From assembly GCA_964468375.1 (NCBI GenBank), contig CAYXUW010000016.1, positions 1-23,806 of the forward strand: DNA of 23,806 bases, in the 5' to 3' direction. This document shows positions 22,050-23,806 of the stretch, one piece after another. The notes beneath the pieces were generated by a model. That model was not told where the DNA came from. It did no database searches and saw nothing but the letters and a program-made list of their open reading frames with translations. The DNA comes from CAYXUW01 sp964468375 (GTDB taxonomy: Bacteria > Planctomycetota > Phycisphaerae > Sedimentisphaerales > Anaerobacaceae). Every line of letters starts with the position of its first letter. Position 1 is the stretch's first letter. Both the position numbers and the translations under genes were made by a program.

Positions 22050-23051
22050 TTATAGCAGCTTTTCCGCGATTTGGACAGCGTTGAGAGCGGCGCCTTTTCG
22101 CAATTGGTCACCTGCTACCCATATATTTATACCGCGGTTCTCGGGGATAGATTCATCCTGGCGTATTCGGCCGACGAAGATATCATCTTGGCCGGTGGCG
22201 TCGACGGGCATCGGGAAGCGGTTGTTTTTGCGGTCGTCCAATACGGAGACGCCTGGCGCGGTGCTCAGGAGGTCACGAACCTGGTCGGCGGTGATGGGGT
22301 CGGTAAATTCCAGATTTATGCTCTCGCAGTGGGCGCGGAAAACGGGTACGCGGATGCAGGTGCAGGTAATTGCTATATCCCGGCAGTTGAAGATTTTTCT
22401 GGTCTCGTCTACCATTTTTCTTTCTTCGAGATTGTATCCGTTAGGCCCAAGGGCGGAGTTATGGCTGAAGCAGTTAAACGCTATCTGATACGGAAAGGCC
22501 TCGCAGGTCGGCTCTTTGCCGTCGAGGATTTCGCGAGTTTGATTTTCCAGCTCGCGCATAGCCGACATTCCCGCTCCGCTGGCGGCCTGGTAGGTGCTGA
22601 CGACCATTCTTTTGACGGGGTTTGCTTTATGTAGCGGCCAGACGGGGACTATGCCGATAATAGTCGAGCAATTCGGATTTGCAATGATGCCCTTGTGCTC
22701 TTTTATTTTCTCCGGATTTATTTCGGGTATTACCAGCGGGACATCCGGGTCCATCCTGAAGGCGGAGGAGTTATCGACGACGACCGCTCCTGCTTTTACG
22801 GCGGCCGGCGCGAATTCCTTGCTCCTGTCCCCGCCGGCACTGAACAGGGCGATATCGATGCGGTCGAAGCTTTTTTCTGAAAGCTGCTCTACGATGTATT
22901 CTTTGCCCTTGAATTCGATTTTCTTGCCGGCAGAGCGGCTGCTTGCGAGTGCTCTCAGAGAATCGAAGTGGAAGTGCCGCTGCTCGAGGATTTTTAGAAA
23001 TTCCTGTCCGACGGCGCCGGTTACTCCTGCAATTGCCAGATTACAAGCCAT
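22050..23051 (-). CDS. asd: Aspartate-semialdehyde dehydrogenase
   Basis: 333 residues from the ATG at 23051, AGGAG nine bases upstream. The Rossmann loop is AIAGVTGAVGQEFLKIL (6-22), followed by SARSAGKK-like ALASSRSAGKKIEF (35-47), FSAGGDRSKEFAPAA (70-84), VVDNSSAFRM (91-100), the catalytic cysteine loop GIIANPNCSTIIGIVPVWPL (121-140, C128), and VPVFRAHCESINLEF (235-249) with H241 as the expected general base. It reduces aspartyl phosphate with NADPH to aspartate semialdehyde, the branch point to lysine/diaminopimelate, methionine and threonine. Length and motifs are standard. It starts an operon with truA, GT4 and yjbQ and has a good promoter and a structured leader. Confidence 0.96.
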   Translation of the reverse strand: MACNLAIAGVTGAVGQEFLKILEQRHFHFDSLRALASSRSAGKKIEFKGKEYIVEQLSEKSFDRIDIALFSAGGDRSKEFAPAAVKAGAVVVDNSSAFRMDPDVPLVIPEINPEKIKEHKGIIANPNCSTIIGIVPVWPLHKANPVKRMVVSTYQAASGAGMSAMRELENQTREILDGKEPTCEAFPYQIAFNCFSHNSALGPNGYNLEERKMVDETRKIFNCRDIAITCTCIRVPVFRAHCESINLEFTDPITADQVRDLLSTAPGVSVLDDRKNNRFPMPVDATGQDDIFVGRIRQDESIPENRGINIWVAGDQLRKGAALNAVQIAEKLL

Positions 23052-23086
23052 ATTTTTAAACTCCTGAAAAACTTACAAACACGGCA

Positions 23087-23113
23087 CGGGCAGCCGAAGT
23101 GAAGGGCTGCCCG
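23087..23113 (-). promoter_or_regulatory. Strong stem-loop in the asd 5' leader
   Basis: CGGGCAGCC and GGCTGCCCG form a perfect 9-bp GC-rich stem around a 9-base loop. With the promoter at 23139-23167 it would lie at about +19 to +45 of the asd mRNA and end some 35 nt before the ATG. The T-rich stretch after it on the minus strand (ending GTAAGTTTTT) starts several bases later, so this may be a weak terminator/attenuator or a stabilising hairpin. It could also end transcription from the upstream symporter gene. Confidence 0.5.
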
Positions 23114-23138
23114 CTGAAATCCTAAGATAACGCGGGTG

Positions 23139-23167
23139 ATTATAGCATTTTTATTATCACTAATCAA
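23139..23167 (-). promoter_or_regulatory. Sigma70-type promoter for asd operon
   Basis: Minus-strand TTGATT (23167-23162), 17-base spacer, perfect TATAAT (23144-23139). The start would be near 23132, giving a leader of about 80 nt. Confidence 0.65.
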
Positions 23168-23191
23168 TGGTTGCCGGCTGATATATACTAT

Positions 23192-23806
23192 TTATTCTGC
23201 TGACGGTTCGGAGGCGACAGTTTTCTGCCATATTTCGGCCATTATGGATGCGGTGATAATGCAGATAAAGACAAAAGCGGCGGCGGGCATGGCAGTTTTT
23301 TCGCCGAAGTGCTCGAGGGCCAGCGCTGTTCCCAGACCGGCGTTCTGCATGCCGATTTCGATGGCGAGGGTGCGTCTTCTGTTCTGCGCGAATCGGAACA
23401 GGGTGCCCACACCGTAGCCGGCCAGCATTCCATAAACGTTCAGTATTATAACTGCCGCGAGAATTAGGCCTGTTATCTTCGGCAGGTAGTCTTTATTGAG
23501 GGCGATGACGAGTGAGCAGATGAATATTATAAAGGTCACCGATATGGCGGGGAAAATCGGCAGAAGTTTGTCCAGTTTTTCTCTGAAAAAGTGCCTGACC
23601 CCGAAGCCGACAAACAAAGGCAGAATGACCATATAAATCACATCAAGAACCATACCTGCGAAGGGAATATCAAGTTGTGAGCGGGCCAAAAGAAAAGTCA
23701 GGCCGGGCGTTAATAAAGGGCAAAGCAAAGTGGATACGGTTGTCAGCGAGACCGAGTATGCGGTGTCGGCTTTGGCGATGTAGCTCATAACGTTGCTTGC
23801 CATTGC
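23192..23806 (-). CDS. BASS-family sodium symporter, N-terminus cut by window edge
   Basis: 204 residues are in the window; an internal Met gives an apparent start at 23803 but the frame runs to the edge. The first residues align with the middle of bile acid:sodium symporter proteins (G-T-A-S-N-V-I-S-Y-x-A: here MASNVMSYIAKADTAYSVS, then TTVSTLLCPLLTPGLTFLLA). Later hydrophobic segments continue to a family-like end (EIGMQNAGLGTALALEHFG, matching the E-x-G-x-Q-N-x-x-L segment of BASS helix 9). About five or six membrane helices are present of the usual ten. The family moves bile acids, pantoate, pyruvate or other organic anions with sodium; the substrate here cannot be read. It stops 140 bp before the asd start. 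Confidence 0.85.
   Translation of the reverse strand, partial: AMASNVMSYIAKADTAYSVSLTTVSTLLCPLLTPGLTFLLARSQLDIPFAGMVLDVIYMVILPLFVGFGVRHFFREKLDKLLPIFPAISVTFIIFICSLVIALNKDYLPKITGLILAAVIILNVYGMLAGYGVGTLFRFAQNRRRTLAIEIGMQNAGLGTALALEHFGEKTAMPAAAFVFICIITASIMAEIWQKTVASEPSAE

Overview
The window looks like a chromosomal segment of a planctomycete, probably of the Phycisphaerae/Sedimentisphaerales kind. The reasons are secreted GLUG-repeat and repeat-blade proteins with short dockerin-like tails ending in a WLEG motif, an rpsB-tsf-pyrH-frr translation cluster next to an AsmA-like protein, and many small single-domain genes in mixed operons. This placement is inferred from gene style only. No rRNA or other decisive marker is present, and I found no tRNA, IS element or CRISPR array.

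Layout: (1) 1-4428, minus strand, is a run of three exported surface-type proteins behind a good sigma70 promoter (4483-4511): a GLUG protein, a 14-repeat blade protein and a second GLUG protein that runs off the left edge. Their start regions, signal peptides and tails are copies of one another. (2) 4515-5597, minus, is a two-gene unit of a double-HTH regulator and a soluble ABC-type ATPase, with its own promoter. (3) 5860-6825, plus, is a ribokinase-family sugar kinase. (4) 6845-9021, minus, is an operon of a nucleotidyltransferase-like protein, a TPM-domain protein and LemA. (5) 9022-9468 is a 447-bp gene-free divergent region with a near-consensus sigma54 promoter. (6) 9469-10683, plus, is a ParA ATPase fused to an AMPK-type glycogen-binding CBM48 domain. 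(7) 10796-11727 holds two small membrane proteins. (8) 11949-15076 is rpsB-tsf-pyrH-frr with a structured leader. (9) 15132-19714 holds an AsmA-like protein, a YihY/BrkB membrane protein, a small two-helix membrane protein and a YbjQ/UPF0145 protein. (10) 19724-23051, minus, is asd-truA-GT4-yjbQ, tightly packed behind a clear promoter and a hairpin leader. (11) 23192-23806 is the C-terminal part of a BASS-family sodium symporter cut by the window edge.

The most notable items are the ParA-CBM48 fusion behind a sigma54 promoter, which suggests nitrogen- or stress-linked positioning of glycogen or another glucan, and an origin-type change of strand composition. The plus strand is C-rich left of about 6.8 kb whichever strand the genes are on. 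It is strongly G-rich from about 10 to 19.7 kb and neutral to G-rich beyond. Gene orientation diverges around 9.0-9.5 kb. The cassette-like build of the three secreted proteins, the HTH/ABC ATPase pair and an odd Gly-rich stretch inside UMP kinase also deserve a second look.
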